Assembly (NCBI GenBank): GCA_002726235.1
Contig: PBSN01000004.1
Span: 76,570 to 140,569, forward strand
Direction: 5' to 3'
Length of the DNA: 64,000 nt
From: Nitrospiraceae bacterium
GTDB lineage: Bacteria > Nitrospirota > Nitrospiria > Nitrospirales > UBA2166
In this document: piece by piece, positions 54,102 through 63,398 of the stretch
Position numbering within the stretch: position 1 is the first letter of the stretch
Layout: every line of letters begins with the position of its first letter
The notes under the pieces: model-generated
Told to the model about the DNA's origin: nothing
What the model saw: only the letters and a program-made list of their open reading frames with translations
Database searches by the model: none
Translations under genes and position numbers: made by a program

Positions 54102-54982
54102 AGTACGCTTTTTATCCAGGTTGCGTGTCCAAGGGAGCGTGTCCAGAGCTGTATCAGTCTGTAATGGCAGTCTATCCAAGGTTAGGTATTGCACTCGAAG
54201 AACTGACTGAAGCCGCCTGTACCGGGGCTGGTTGCCTACAGGAGAAAGACCAACGTCTCGGCGATACGCTCAATGCTAGAACCTTGGCCATGGCCGAACA
54301 CAAGGGTCTTTCCCTTATGACTATTTGCAGTACATGCCAAGGAGTCTTCGCTCAAGCAAATAAGCGGCTTAAAGACGATTCTGATTATCTCGCTGAAGTC
54401 AACAAGATGTTAGCTCCGGAAGGCCTCAGCTACAAAGGCACCACAGTGGTGAAACATTTTCTCTGGGTGTTGCTGGAAGACCTTGAGGAAAGTGTCTGGC
54501 AGGACAAGGTTGTGAAACCGTTAAAAAACCTCCGTGTTGCCCCATTTTATGGTTGCTATATGCAGCGCCCTTCAGCGGCGTTAGGATTTGATGAACACCC
54601 GAAACGCCAAACATCCCTTGAGCAACTTATTGCTGCGATCGGCGCTGAAGTCATTGATTTTGCGGGGAAGGATCGGTGTTGTGGGTTGCCGATTCTCACG
54701 ATTAACGAACCTAATTCTATGGCGATGGTGCATAAGCACACCACTGACGCCAAAACATCTGGTGCCGATGTCATGGTGACACCATGTCCCTTGTGTCACT
54801 TGAATCTTGATGGGTTACAACACACAGCCGCGAGCCGACATGATGTGACCATTGACATGCCAATCCTTCACTTCTCACAATTACTCGGCTTAGCGATGGG
54901 GTTAGATGCAAAATCGTTGGGACTGAAGCGCAATATTATCTCGCCTAAGGCCGTGCTCGAAAAAGCCGGCGTTGGGCTGTAA
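54098..54982 (+). CDS. sdhE: HdrB-like subunit of type E succinate:quinone reductase
   Basis: 294 residues with two CCG (cysteine-rich) domains of the heterodisulfide reductase B family. First domain: YPGC (C9), C15, CTGAGC (C41-C46, lacking the double Cys) and CSTCQG; second: FYGCYM, DRCCGLP and TPCPLC. It overlaps sdhB by 4 nt and no SdhC/D-type helices follow, so this looks like a type E enzyme, as in Sulfolobus and cyanobacteria, where the HdrB-like chain replaces the haem anchor. A separate amphipathic anchor (SdhF) is not seen here. The name sdhE in this sense is distinct from the flavinylation factor. Confidence 0.85.
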   Translation: MKYAFYPGCVSKGACPELYQSVMAVYPRLGIALEELTEAACTGAGCLQEKDQRLGDTLNARTLAMAEHKGLSLMTICSTCQGVFAQANKRLKDDSDYLAEVNKMLAPEGLSYKGTTVVKHFLWVLLEDLEESVWQDKVVKPLKNLRVAPFYGCYMQRPSAALGFDEHPKRQTSLEQLIAAIGAEVIDFAGKDRCCGLPILTINEPNSMAMVHKHTTDAKTSGADVMVTPCPLCHLNLDGLQHTAASRHDVTIDMPILHFSQLLGLAMGLDAKSLGLKRNIISPKAVLEKAGVGL

Positions 54983-55113
54983 GTCTCCTCTTCGTAACAT
55001 AGCCCAAAATATAAGGGCTTGCCATCAATCATTGATGAATATGTTTTGTGAGGTGGACCCTTAGTTTCCGTTTCCTGGATTCCTCCGGAGGAGTTTGTAA
55101 CCGACTGTCACTC

Positions 55114-57849
55114 ATGCGGCACCTTATTTTGACAATCGTTTTCATCGCTTGGGCTGGAGGACTCGCCTTAGCCGCCACACCAATCAACGAGGAAATTGTT
55201 TTTGAAAACGGGTTCACGGCCATTCTGATCGAAAATCACGGGGCTCCCATGATTGGGAGTTCGGTCATCGTCAGGGCGGGTTCAATCCACGAGGATGCTT
55301 CAAATAACGGCGTCTCTCACATGCTTGAGCATCTCCTTTTCAATGGCACTACAACCCGCACGCAGGAATCTTTGTATGCTGAGCAAGCGCAATTTGGCAT
55401 CTACAACAATGCTCATACCGCACAGGCCTATACCAATTACATCGTTCTTGCAGAGCATGATCACTTCCAAACGGCTATTGCCATCCAATCTGACATGCTC
55501 TTCAACTCAGTGATCCCTCCAGAAAAGTTTGAAAAAGAGAAGGGCATTGTTCTTAACGAAATTGCCAAGGATCGGATTTCTCCTGGCTACTGGGCAGCGG
55601 AGCAATTTAACCGAACATTCTTTAAAGGCACACCGTATAACCTTACAGTTCTCGGTACCCCCACAAGCATTCGTGGGATGACGCGCGCACAGGTTCTTGA
55701 CTATTACCAGGCGCGCTATGTGCCTAATAATATGACTGCCGTGATTGTCGGAGACTTTGATCGCGATCAGATGATCACACTGCTTAGAAAACATTTCGGC
55801 ACTCAGTCGCCTGGGCTCTTGCCAGTTGCCCATCATCATGTATTAGACGCAACGGTTTTTGGAACACGGACGATATCTCAGATGGCGGTCCCTTCCCCGT
55901 ACCTTACGATAGGTTTTCTGGCTCCCCAAATAGATGACCCCGATTACTATCCGATGTCTATCTTCACACATCTTGCGCAGCGAACTGTTAAACGATTGCT
56001 AGATCAGGAATTGATACGTAGGGGTAAGAAGCCAATCCAGAGCATCAGGTTGAGTTATGAGGCAAACCACGACTTCGGGGTTTTTCAAGTGGTATCCATC
56101 CTTCAAGAAGGAGAAGACCCATCATCAGTGTTTGGAGCTCTGAGAACAGTGTTGCCTCAAACAGTTGCGGCTGAGCACAATCAAGATATCATCACTGATA
56201 TCGGAACAGAGCTTAAGGTTCAAGATCTCTCTCTCCTTGAGAAACCCCATTATTACGGAATGATGAAAGCCGATGCCATTGCTAACGGAGGATGGCAGCT
56301 AGCAAGATCATACAGTGAAAAAATTTCTACCGTCACAGCAAAAAACATTACCAATGTTGTGACACGTTTTTTTACAACGTCAAAGGACTTTGCAAGCATC
56401 ATTGTTCCGGGTGCCAAAACTTTTGACGAACTTGCTCCTACCATCGTGCCTCAATACCACGTGAAGCCTCCCACGGATAACGAATACAGCACGTCGAGTC
56501 TGATGCGTGTTGAAGCGTGGACATCAAAGCAATTCAGGACGTCGGTTAGGGAGGAAACGACGGGTGTTCACTGGACACTACCTGCCTCAGACGATCCTGC
56601 AGCAAATCACCAGAAGAAATTTCGGTTGAAGAATGGCCTGACGGTACATATTGACTCCAATACTGACTCGACCATTTTTGCCATGCATTTGTTGGCAAAA
56701 CATCGTGTTTGGTTGGAACCTCCGGGAAAAGAAGGAATTGCAGACCTTTTTCACAATCTTCTTGAAAGCGGCACAGAGACATTGAGCCGTGAGGACTTTG
56801 AAAAAGAGCTTTCACGAATTGGTGCGATCCTCAAAACACGCGATTCAGATACAATTCCGTTTGATGATTACTACCACTCCAGACTCTATTCGTATATTCG
56901 ATTATCAACTATTGATGAATTCGCCGAGCAGGGCATTCGCCTTTTTTCCAAACTCGTAATGCATCCACGGTTGCGTCAGGCAGATCTTGAAAGTTCGCAG
57001 CAGGAGGCGTTGGCACGCATTGTGGCGCGGGACGTAAATCCGTCTAAGCGTGCCGAAACTCTCCTTTATCAAACTGTTTTTGCAAACGATGTCCGTGCAA
57101 ATTCTATCGAAGGAACCAAAGAGAGTATCGAGTCCATTACGATAGAAGATCTTAAGAGATTCCATGCCAAATATTTTTCCCCAAGCAATCTTGTGCTCTC
57201 GGTGGCAACTGCATTGCCGCATGCGACCATCACAACACTCATCGAGAATGTATTCGGAACTCTTCCAGCTACGGATGTTCTCACGCCATCATCGGTTGAT
57301 GTTCCGCTAACGTATCAAGGGAAAGAGGTGCGCGAATTCCTTGGCGCTTCGCAGTCCTATATTCGTTTTGGGGCTGTTTTCCCAATTAAGCTCACTGATC
57401 ATCCGGTGCTGACAGTATTGAACTCCTTCATCTCCAATCATCTCAGTTTCAAGTTACGAGAACAACAAGGGCTTGCGTATTTGGTTGGGTCTGACATTTC
57501 GTTTATGGGGATGCAGGCAATGTTGAACGTTTACATGGGCACAACGCCACAAACGCTAGATAAAGCCTTAGATGCCTTGACTGAGGCGTTGCGTGGAGTG
57601 CCACATATTGCCATTCGCGATGACAACATTGAACGGATTGTCAACGCACGAAACTCACGATACTTGATGCGCCGGTTGACTCGAATCAACCAAACCTATC
57701 GTTCAGGGCTGACCGAATTTTTTCGTGGCCGCTCTGGATGGGATTCGCCATCTCCTGCAGAACTCAAACAGGTGACTGCTCAGGATGTCACGCGAGCAAT
57801 GAAGACGTATTTTGAAAACATCGAGTTCACAAAAGTTGTGATCGAATAA
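55114..57849 (+). CDS. M16-family zinc metallopeptidase with two domains
   Basis: 911 residues. Signal peptide to ~residue 20. The first M16 domain has the inverted zinc motif H69-x-x-E72-H73 (SHMLEHLLF) and the downstream glutamate in VLNEIAKDR; the second (from ~530) reads FHNLLESG at the same place and is probably a non-catalytic partner, as in pitrilysin-type folds. The ATG at 55114 opens the signal peptide; the frame is open to 55048, and a GGAGGAG lies 23 nt upstream, too far for a classic start. Likely a periplasmic peptide-degrading enzyme. Confidence 0.92.
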   Translation: MRHLILTIVFIAWAGGLALAATPINEEIVFENGFTAILIENHGAPMIGSSVIVRAGSIHEDASNNGVSHMLEHLLFNGTTTRTQESLYAEQAQFGIYNNAHTAQAYTNYIVLAEHDHFQTAIAIQSDMLFNSVIPPEKFEKEKGIVLNEIAKDRISPGYWAAEQFNRTFFKGTPYNLTVLGTPTSIRGMTRAQVLDYYQARYVPNNMTAVIVGDFDRDQMITLLRKHFGTQSPGLLPVAHHHVLDATVFGTRTISQMAVPSPYLTIGFLAPQIDDPDYYPMSIFTHLAQRTVKRLLDQELIRRGKKPIQSIRLSYEANHDFGVFQVVSILQEGEDPSSVFGALRTVLPQTVAAEHNQDIITDIGTELKVQDLSLLEKPHYYGMMKADAIANGGWQLARSYSEKISTVTAKNITNVVTRFFTTSKDFASIIVPGAKTFDELAPTIVPQYHVKPPTDNEYSTSSLMRVEAWTSKQFRTSVREETTGVHWTLPASDDPAANHQKKFRLKNGLTVHIDSNTDSTIFAMHLLAKHRVWLEPPGKEGIADLFHNLLESGTETLSREDFEKELSRIGAILKTRDSDTIPFDDYYHSRLYSYIRLSTIDEFAEQGIRLFSKLVMHPRLRQADLESSQQEALARIVARDVNPSKRAETLLYQTVFANDVRANSIEGTKESIESITIEDLKRFHAKYFSPSNLVLSVATALPHATITTLIENVFGTLPATDVLTPSSVDVPLTYQGKEVREFLGASQSYIRFGAVFPIKLTDHPVLTVLNSFISNHLSFKLREQQGLAYLVGSDISFMGMQAMLNVYMGTTPQTLDKALDALTEALRGVPHIAIRDDNIERIVNARNSRYLMRRLTRINQTYRSGLTEFFRGRSGWDSPSPAELKQVTAQDVTRAMKTYFENIEFTKVVIE

Positions 57850-58074
57850 CACTTTGGGCATCACCTGTGGAATGAATTTTTCACAGGAGGTTGGAAGAGA
57901 CATTCAGTTTTGCTCCCGCATCGCTCAGAATTTCGACATATACAACCGCAAATCTCAGAATTTGCTTGCCGAGGCCACGCTGAACGGGGTGTTTGAATAC
58001 TCTGCGGGCTATTCCGTCGACCGTGTCGTGTGTGTTGGTGCAATGCAACAGAAATAGGGTTTTTCAACAGCCGG

Positions 58075-58548
58075 TTAGTACTGGATTTTAATATTCAGAA
58101 TCGTTTTTTCTGCCTCAATGAGAACGATAGCTTCGGAGTGTTTTGGAGGGGCAAGGAGTACATCTGGGTTGTTTGAGAACCCAAACCCTTCAGTAGGAAG
58201 ACCTATCCATGATCGTGTGATCCTCCCATTCCCATCTTCGTCATGGTATGCGACGATGGCGTAATCGCCTATGTGAGGAGCCGCAATACAGACTGAGGTG
58301 GTACCCTTTATCGCCGGCACACGTAGATGACCCAACTTTTCCCCTTTTTTAAGAAAACGCTCAGGGTCATCGTCATAGAGTGCAACCGTCACATTTCCCT
58401 TATCGTTTTTCACAGCATCGACATGAATTAGAATCGAATAGGGTGTTTTGCCACACAGTTGAAGAGATTTTGCTGCCCCATATGAAGAGCAAAATAAGAT
58501 GGTTGCAAATACAAGAGTTCCCTTCATAAAAAGTTTTGGCATGGTCAT
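58075..58548 (-). CDS. DUF2141 family secreted protein
   Basis: 157 residues. Signal peptide (about 1-25), then a beta-rich domain with VTVALYDDDPERFLKKGE, YAIVAYHDEDGNGRI and GLPTEGFGFSNNP, the DUF2141 pattern, including a calcium-site-like DEDGNG. Function unknown; found in exported proteins of many phyla. Convergent with the M16 gene and 180 nt from the end of mgtE. Confidence 0.8.
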   Translation of the reverse strand: MTMPKLFMKGTLVFATILFCSSYGAAKSLQLCGKTPYSILIHVDAVKNDKGNVTVALYDDDPERFLKKGEKLGHLRVPAIKGTTSVCIAAPHIGDYAIVAYHDEDGNGRITRSWIGLPTEGFGFSNNPDVLLAPPKHSEAIVLIEAEKTILNIKIQY

Positions 58549-58728
58549 CTTGGCGTTTTCCTCGCACGATATTTTATGCTTGTATCATCATGCTCGACAT
58601 GTGAGAAGAAACGTTCAAAACGATCTGTCCGCAAAGCTATAGGCTCTTTGTTGTGCGGATCGTATGTGGACGCGCGCAATCCTGACAATGTGCCGAGCGT
58701 GCCAATGGTGGCCTTTCTCAACATCTTG

Positions 58729-60006
58729 CTATGATAGCGATGATAGCAGTACTGTCGCTGTCATAAGGTAGATCGTGATACTTGCGATATCTGTTGCTGT
58801 CGTGATCAATGGCGCAGCCGCAATGGCAGGGTCAAGTCCGTTGTACTTCAATAGAATCGGTAACGCTGTAGCCATGACGACCGCAATCAAAAAGGTTAGC
58901 GTCATGGAGAAACCAACAACCACACCCAGCATTACGTGAGCATGCCATGCTAGCGTTATCAACAGGATTACCCCGCCGCAGATACTTCCCATGAGTAACG
59001 CTACCCAGCTTTCGCGTACACAGAGTGTCCACAGATCACGTCGGTCAATTCTTCCGATTGCAAGACTTCGAATAACCAGTGTCGACGATTGGAGACCTGC
59101 ATTGCCTCCGAGCGCAGTAATGATTGGGATAAAACTTATGATAGCGACGACTTCCTGAATGGTATACCTGAAGAACCAGAGAATGTAACCAGCGAGGATG
59201 CTGCCAAGCATATTCACAAAAATCCACGGGAGTCGACGTTTCGCTTCTTGCAGTCCTGAAACGTAAAATTGTGGATCATCTTGCTCGGTAGTAGAGATTC
59301 CCGACATGCGTAACATGTCTTCGGTCGTTTCTTCCTGGATGACGTCGACAACATCATCGATCGTGATGATTCCCATGAGTTTTCCAGTAGGATGCACGAC
59401 GGGAATGGACAGTAAATTATATCGAGCGACTTTGTCGGCGACTTCCTCTTGATTCGTTTCGGTTGTAACGAATATTGGTTCTCGATCCATAATCTCTGTG
59501 ATTCGCGCTTTTCGCGATGCCCGAAGCAAGGCACGAAGGGCTACAACTCCCATGAGGTTGCCTTGATCATTGGTGACATAGATCTCGTAGATCATTTCCT
59601 CAATAGAGGATTTTTGAATCGCTTTGAATGCTGTATCAACCGTAGCATCCTGATGTATAGCTACATACTGTGTGGTCATTACCCCACCGGCAGATCGCTT
59701 GGGGTATGTCAGGAGGCACTCGAGTTGCGCAGCCTCCTCATGAGCTATGCCACGAAGAATGGCCGGTACCGCCTCCTGCGGGAGGACTCTAAGAATGTCA
59801 GTTGCATCATCGCGTGGGAGTTCTTTAATCAGCGCGGAGAGTTCTGTGAGCGGAATGCCCCGTAGCACTTGGACAACATGCTCACTGGAAAGTTCACTGA
59901 GGACATGAGCTTTGGTTGATGAACTTGCGATGTCTTCAAAGAGTCGTCGCTTCTCGGCAATGTCAGGGGAATCGTGTATGGATTTAGCGATATCGGCAGG
60001 ATGCAT
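58729..60006 (-). CDS. mgtE: Magnesium transporter MgtE
   Basis: 425 residues. N-terminal MgtE_N domain (about 15-115, RDDATDILRVLP), two CBS modules (GVVALRALL..., MGIITIDDVVDV), then five membrane helices with the pore motif NAGLQSSTLVIRSLAIG. The pore closes when Mg binds the cytosolic domains. No room for a long leader: only 58 nt from fbpC, so it may be co-transcribed with the iron transporter. Confidence 0.92.
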   Translation of the reverse strand: MHPADIAKSIHDSPDIAEKRRLFEDIASSSTKAHVLSELSSEHVVQVLRGIPLTELSALIKELPRDDATDILRVLPQEAVPAILRGIAHEEAAQLECLLTYPKRSAGGVMTTQYVAIHQDATVDTAFKAIQKSSIEEMIYEIYVTNDQGNLMGVVALRALLRASRKARITEIMDREPIFVTTETNQEEVADKVARYNLLSIPVVHPTGKLMGIITIDDVVDVIQEETTEDMLRMSGISTTEQDDPQFYVSGLQEAKRRLPWIFVNMLGSILAGYILWFFRYTIQEVVAIISFIPIITALGGNAGLQSSTLVIRSLAIGRIDRRDLWTLCVRESWVALLMGSICGGVILLITLAWHAHVMLGVVVGFSMTLTFLIAVVMATALPILLKYNGLDPAIAAAPLITTATDIASITIYLMTATVLLSSLS

Positions 60007-60064
60007 AGTACTGAGTCCTCAATTTTTAACTGCAGATTTTCTGCTTCCGGATAAGATTCCCACG

Positions 60065-61135
60065 CTATAAGCAATGCCCCCCTTGAGTGTCCCGAAGAAA
60101 AACGATGGTATGGAGGGTTTCGACGTGAATGTCAACATTGGTTCCTACTGGGTAGATCACGGTCGATGAATCGCTACTGTACAGTAGTTGTCCTGACGGC
60201 AGGAGAATTCTGTACAAATTTTCTGAACCTCGAAAATGTCTTCTGAGGATTCGTGCGGACGCTGTTTCGCATGGCTGGATCCTGACATCGTCCGGTCTGA
60301 TCATGACTAGCACTTGAGTAGAATCCTTAAGTCTTCCCACATTCTCGAATATACCAACTTCTGTAACAACCTTTCCTTCAGTGACCTGCCCTGGAACGAA
60401 GTCGGCTTGGCCAACGAAGTCTGCCACGAATGCAGTTGTTGGAGTGTGATAGATTTCATCTGGCGTGCCTAATTGTTCCAGTCGGCCCGTGTTCAGGACG
60501 GCGACGTTGTCAGCCATATCGAGTGCCTCTTCATGATCATGAGTGACAAGGATGCTTGTCGAACCCGTTCGTTCAAGAATCTCGAGCAGTTCTTCTCGCA
60601 TGCGCTCTGTCATATCCGGATCGAGACTGCTGAAAGGCTCGTCCAGTAGCAATACGGCTGGTCGTGGTGCAAGGGCTCTGGCCAGCGCAACGCGCTGCTG
60701 TTGGCCGCCAGAGAGTGCACTCGGATAGTGTGACTCGAAGCCTTCCAATCCAATGAGGGCAAAGACTTCCCTTATCTTTTCTCGTTGTGAATTTGGCGTG
60801 ACGCCCCGTAGTCCGAACGCCACGTTTTGCAAAACTGTGAGGTGGGGGAATAGCGCATAATCTTGGAAGACCATCCCGACCCCGCGATGTTCCGCCTCAA
60901 CCCATGTGTTGGCGCTGGCAACTGATTTTCCCGAGATGACTACATGTCCATGTGCCGGACGTTCGAAACCTGCGATGACACGTAGCACGGTTGTCTTTCC
61001 ACATCCGCTTGGACCAAGAATTGCCGTCAAGTCACCTTCGCAAACTGAAAACGAAATGTCCGTGATTGCAGGCGATGTGGAACCTGGATAGGTGAGGGAA
61101 ACGTGCTCGAGTGTAATAAGCGGTTTAGTAGTCAT
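60065..61135 (-). CDS. fbpC: Iron(III)-type ABC transporter ATP-binding protein
   Basis: 356 residues from the ATG at 61135. Walker A GPSGCGKTTVL, signature LSGGQQQR, Walker B LLLDEPFSSLD, H-loop VTHDHEEA, and a C-terminal TOBE-like regulatory part (about 245-345). The open frame goes on to 61228, but those residues come from the inverted-repeat element that separates this gene from fbpB. Role in ferric iron uptake is inferred from the neighbouring permease and fur; the binding protein is not in the window. Confidence 0.85.
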   Translation of the reverse strand: MTTKPLITLEHVSLTYPGSTSPAITDISFSVCEGDLTAILGPSGCGKTTVLRVIAGFERPAHGHVVISGKSVASANTWVEAEHRGVGMVFQDYALFPHLTVLQNVAFGLRGVTPNSQREKIREVFALIGLEGFESHYPSALSGGQQQRVALARALAPRPAVLLLDEPFSSLDPDMTERMREELLEILERTGSTSILVTHDHEEALDMADNVAVLNTGRLEQLGTPDEIYHTPTTAFVADFVGQADFVPGQVTEGKVVTEVGIFENVGRLKDSTQVLVMIRPDDVRIQPCETASARILRRHFRGSENLYRILLPSGQLLYSSDSSTVIYPVGTNVDIHVETLHTIVFLRDTQGGHCL

Positions 61136-61147
61136 GATTAGGGTGCT

Positions 61148-61257
61148 GTTCAAAAAGTTTGTACAGCAAGGCCTCAGATAGTAAAAATGCTGAGGGGTGC
61201 GAGAGCGTGCGTTGAGGCTTTCGAGCACCGAGAACGATGCTGGTGGCCTTTTTCAAC
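61148..61257. repeat. Inverted-repeat intergenic element, copy A
   Basis: About 110 bp with terminal repeats GTTCAAAAAG (61148-61157) and, on the other strand, GTTGAAAAAG (61248-61257), 9 of 10 matching. Middle parts share GCCTTGCT, CTCAACG and GTTCTC blocks with copy B at 44137-44241. It sits between fbpB and fbpC within what should be one operon. From memory, similar sequences ending in GGCCTTGCTG..TTTTTGAACA are abundant between genes of Nitrospira; that should be checked by search. Confidence 0.68.
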
Positions 61258-61264
61258 CGTTCCA

Positions 61265-62836
61265 TTAGATGAGATGCTTTTCTCTTATTGTTGAGATGAC
61301 AAGCCATGGTACGGCGGTTGCCGCAATGAGCACGATTGACATGACGGCAGCTGTGGAATATTCGGCTTCGACCGTGTGGATGTAGATTCTGACTGGGATC
61401 GTATCGAAGCCCGCAGGGCGTAAGAGCAGGGTGGCATCCAGTTCTTTCATTGCAGAGATAAAGACCAGAGCCCATCCGGAAAAAAGCGCGGGTTTCGTGA
61501 TTGGAATGACGACACGCGAAACTACTCCGAACGCACGGGTCCCCAAGCTTCTCGCGGCTTCTTCAAGGTTGCGATGTATGCTGATAAGTGCGGCCTCGCT
61601 TCCTTGGACCGCTTGGGTGAGAAAGCGAATGAGGTATGCCAGAATGATTACGGTCACAGATCCGTAGAGCCACGGTACATAGGTGTTGTACAGAAGAATT
61701 AAGCTTAAGCCAAGCACTGTCCCAGGGATCGCGTAGCCGATCTGAGGGATATTGGACAAAGGTTTCCCTGCCCACGGGCCCAATCGTTGTGAGATATAAG
61801 CCACCATTGCTCCGATCGAGATGGCAAGTGTTGCTGTAAGTGCTCCAATCCACAGACTATTGGCCATAAAGGGCCATTGCTCCTGTAAAACGTTGACGAA
61901 CAATGAACCGATACCGGATTGGTAGACCAACAATCCCAACGGAAGAAAGAATGAAATGGTCAGAACCATCAGAATCCAGGTGAGGGCGAGCCATCGCCAT
62001 GGCCCAAGATCAAGTGGACGCGGTTCGCGTGTACTCCCGGTCACAGTCGTGTAATTTTTTCTGCCCAATAATATGCGCTGTCCAATCAGCACGATGATGG
62101 CAATAACGACAAGAACGCACGACAAGAGTGCCGCGGCGGTTTGGTCAAAGCGTGTATTGAGTTGATGATATATTTCCGTGGTCAGGACTTGGACGCGAAG
62201 GAGGGAAAGGGCGCCGAAGTCAGAGATCGCATAGAGGAAGATCAATAATCCGCCCGCAAGCATTGTCGGTCTGAGGAGAGGGAAGGTGACGAGACGAAAG
62301 ACGCCAAGCCGTCCGAGCCCTAAACTGCTTGCCGCTTCTTCCAAGGCTGGATTGGTGTGCTCCAATGCGCTGGTCAGGAAGAGGAACATGATTGGATAAG
62401 TAAAGCTTCCGAGCACGAACACGCCTCCCCAAAATCCGTAGATATTGACCCAAGGTGTCACGTCGCTGGTGATTGATCGGATCACATCGTTCACCAGTCC
62501 TGCAGGACCGAGGAGAGTAATATAGGTTAAGGCACCAATGTACGATGGGATTGCGAGCGGGATTGTTCCCACCCACCGCCATAGGCCGCGCCAAGGAATA
62601 TTGGTTCGAACCACTAGCCATGCAAAGGGAAGGGCTAAGATCGTTGCCCACGTGGTGGCAAAAGCGGCCAGCAACGCTGTTTTCATGACCAATGTTGCCA
62701 GATGATTGATCCCGATTGCAGAGAAGACTGAAAATCCCGCGCGGAACCCATTTACAATGAGCGAAACGAGTGGTGGAAGAAAGAGTAGGCCAAGGATGCA
62801 CCCGAGGATGCCTGCCATATATTTGTGCCAGCGCAT
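61265..62836 (-). CDS. fbpB: Iron(III)-type ABC transporter permease (two fused permease domains)
   Basis: 523 residues, about twelve helices in two similar halves, each with an EAASSLG...FP / EAARSLGTRAFG coupling motif (around residues 165 and 420). This double-length form is the FbpB/ThiP type. Next to fur and upstream of the ATPase gene, so ferric iron is the likely cargo, though thiamine or phosphonate transporters look alike. Confidence 0.85.
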   Translation of the reverse strand: MRWHKYMAGILGCILGLLFLPPLVSLIVNGFRAGFSVFSAIGINHLATLVMKTALLAAFATTWATILALPFAWLVVRTNIPWRGLWRWVGTIPLAIPSYIGALTYITLLGPAGLVNDVIRSITSDVTPWVNIYGFWGGVFVLGSFTYPIMFLFLTSALEHTNPALEEAASSLGLGRLGVFRLVTFPLLRPTMLAGGLLIFLYAISDFGALSLLRVQVLTTEIYHQLNTRFDQTAAALLSCVLVVIAIIVLIGQRILLGRKNYTTVTGSTREPRPLDLGPWRWLALTWILMVLTISFFLPLGLLVYQSGIGSLFVNVLQEQWPFMANSLWIGALTATLAISIGAMVAYISQRLGPWAGKPLSNIPQIGYAIPGTVLGLSLILLYNTYVPWLYGSVTVIILAYLIRFLTQAVQGSEAALISIHRNLEEAARSLGTRAFGVVSRVVIPITKPALFSGWALVFISAMKELDATLLLRPAGFDTIPVRIYIHTVEAEYSTAAVMSIVLIAATAVPWLVISTIREKHLI

Positions 62837-62854
62837 GATTGAATTGTATCTGTG

Positions 62855-63277
62855 TTAGCCGTGGCAGGTAGAACACTGACCGTACAGTTCAAGTTTGTGT
62901 GTGGTGATGTGAAAGTCGTGTTGGCGTGCGACCTCTTCTTGTAGTTCTTCAATGTCACAATTCTCGAACTCGATAATCGTTCCACATTTGGTGCAGATCA
63001 TGTGGTCGTGATGGCCCTTGCGGGAAATGTTGTCGTAGTGGGTTTGTGTTCCAAAATTTCGTTGTTGCGCAAGGCCACACTCACAAAGAAGATTTAGTGT
63101 TCGGTAAATGGTGGCGAGTCCGATATGAGGTTTATGCTTGGCCAGCGCGTGGTAGAGCTGTTCGGCCGTGACATGTTCCATCTTCAGGAAGGTTTCGAGG
63201 ATCATTTCACGCTGGCTGGTCACTCGTAGCTCATGATCGGCGAGATGCTCTCGAAGAATAGCTATCTCGTTTTGCAT
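62855..63277 (-). CDS. fur: Fur-family metal-dependent repressor
   Basis: 140 residues. Winged helix (TSQREMILETFLKM, HIGLATIYRTLNLLCECGL), metal site HHDHMICTKCGTIIEFE, and a C-terminal CSTCHG giving a CxxC pair with CTKCG for a structural zinc. Length and motifs fit Fur; PerR or Zur cannot be excluded. 18 nt upstream of fbpB, so it is the first gene of fur-fbpB-fbpC-mgtE. A Fur-box-like site lies in its promoter. Confidence 0.9.
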   Translation of the reverse strand: MQNEIAILREHLADHELRVTSQREMILETFLKMEHVTAEQLYHALAKHKPHIGLATIYRTLNLLCECGLAQQRNFGTQTHYDNISRKGHHDHMICTKCGTIIEFENCDIEELQEEVARQHDFHITTHKLELYGQCSTCHG

Positions 63278-63323
63278 GGCTTTCTTTTTCTTTGTAGGGA
63301 GGACAGTCAGAGTGATCCCCGCT

Positions 63324-63342
63324 GATATTGATAATGAATTTC
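63324..63342. promoter_or_regulatory. Fur-box-like operator upstream of fur
   Basis: GATATTGATAATGAATTTC matches 15 of 19 positions of the classic palindrome GATAATGATAATCATTATC. It lies just downstream of the -10 element of the fur promoter, where repressor binding would block transcription, which fits autoregulation of fur and the fbp genes. Confidence 0.55.
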
Positions 63343-63345
63343 TTT

Positions 63346-63372
63346 ATTATACCATCGGCGGGGATACGTCAA
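63346..63372 (-). promoter_or_regulatory. Promoter of fur-fbpB-fbpC
   Basis: Minus-strand TTGACG (63367-63372) and perfect TATAAT (63346-63351), 15-nt spacer. Transcript would begin at about 63339, within the Fur-box-like site. Confidence 0.6.
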
Positions 63373-63398
63373 GGTTTGATTGGCTAAAACTCCTGTAT

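Noticed and set aside
55000-55022. AGCCC/GGGCT hairpin after sdhE as terminator
   Set aside because: Short stem and no T-tract; might be chance.
57864-57887. Inverted repeat CCTGTG/CACAGG after the M16 gene as terminator
   Set aside because: Six-base stem with a 12-nt loop and no T-run; too weak to call.
57854-58057. 67-codon plus-strand frame between the M16 and DUF2141 genes
   Set aside because: No ribosome site at usable spacing and no recognisable motif; sits where two genes converge.
61136-61228. N-terminal extension of fbpC
   Set aside because: These codons are the inverted-repeat element translated; the ATPase fold begins at the ATG at 61135.
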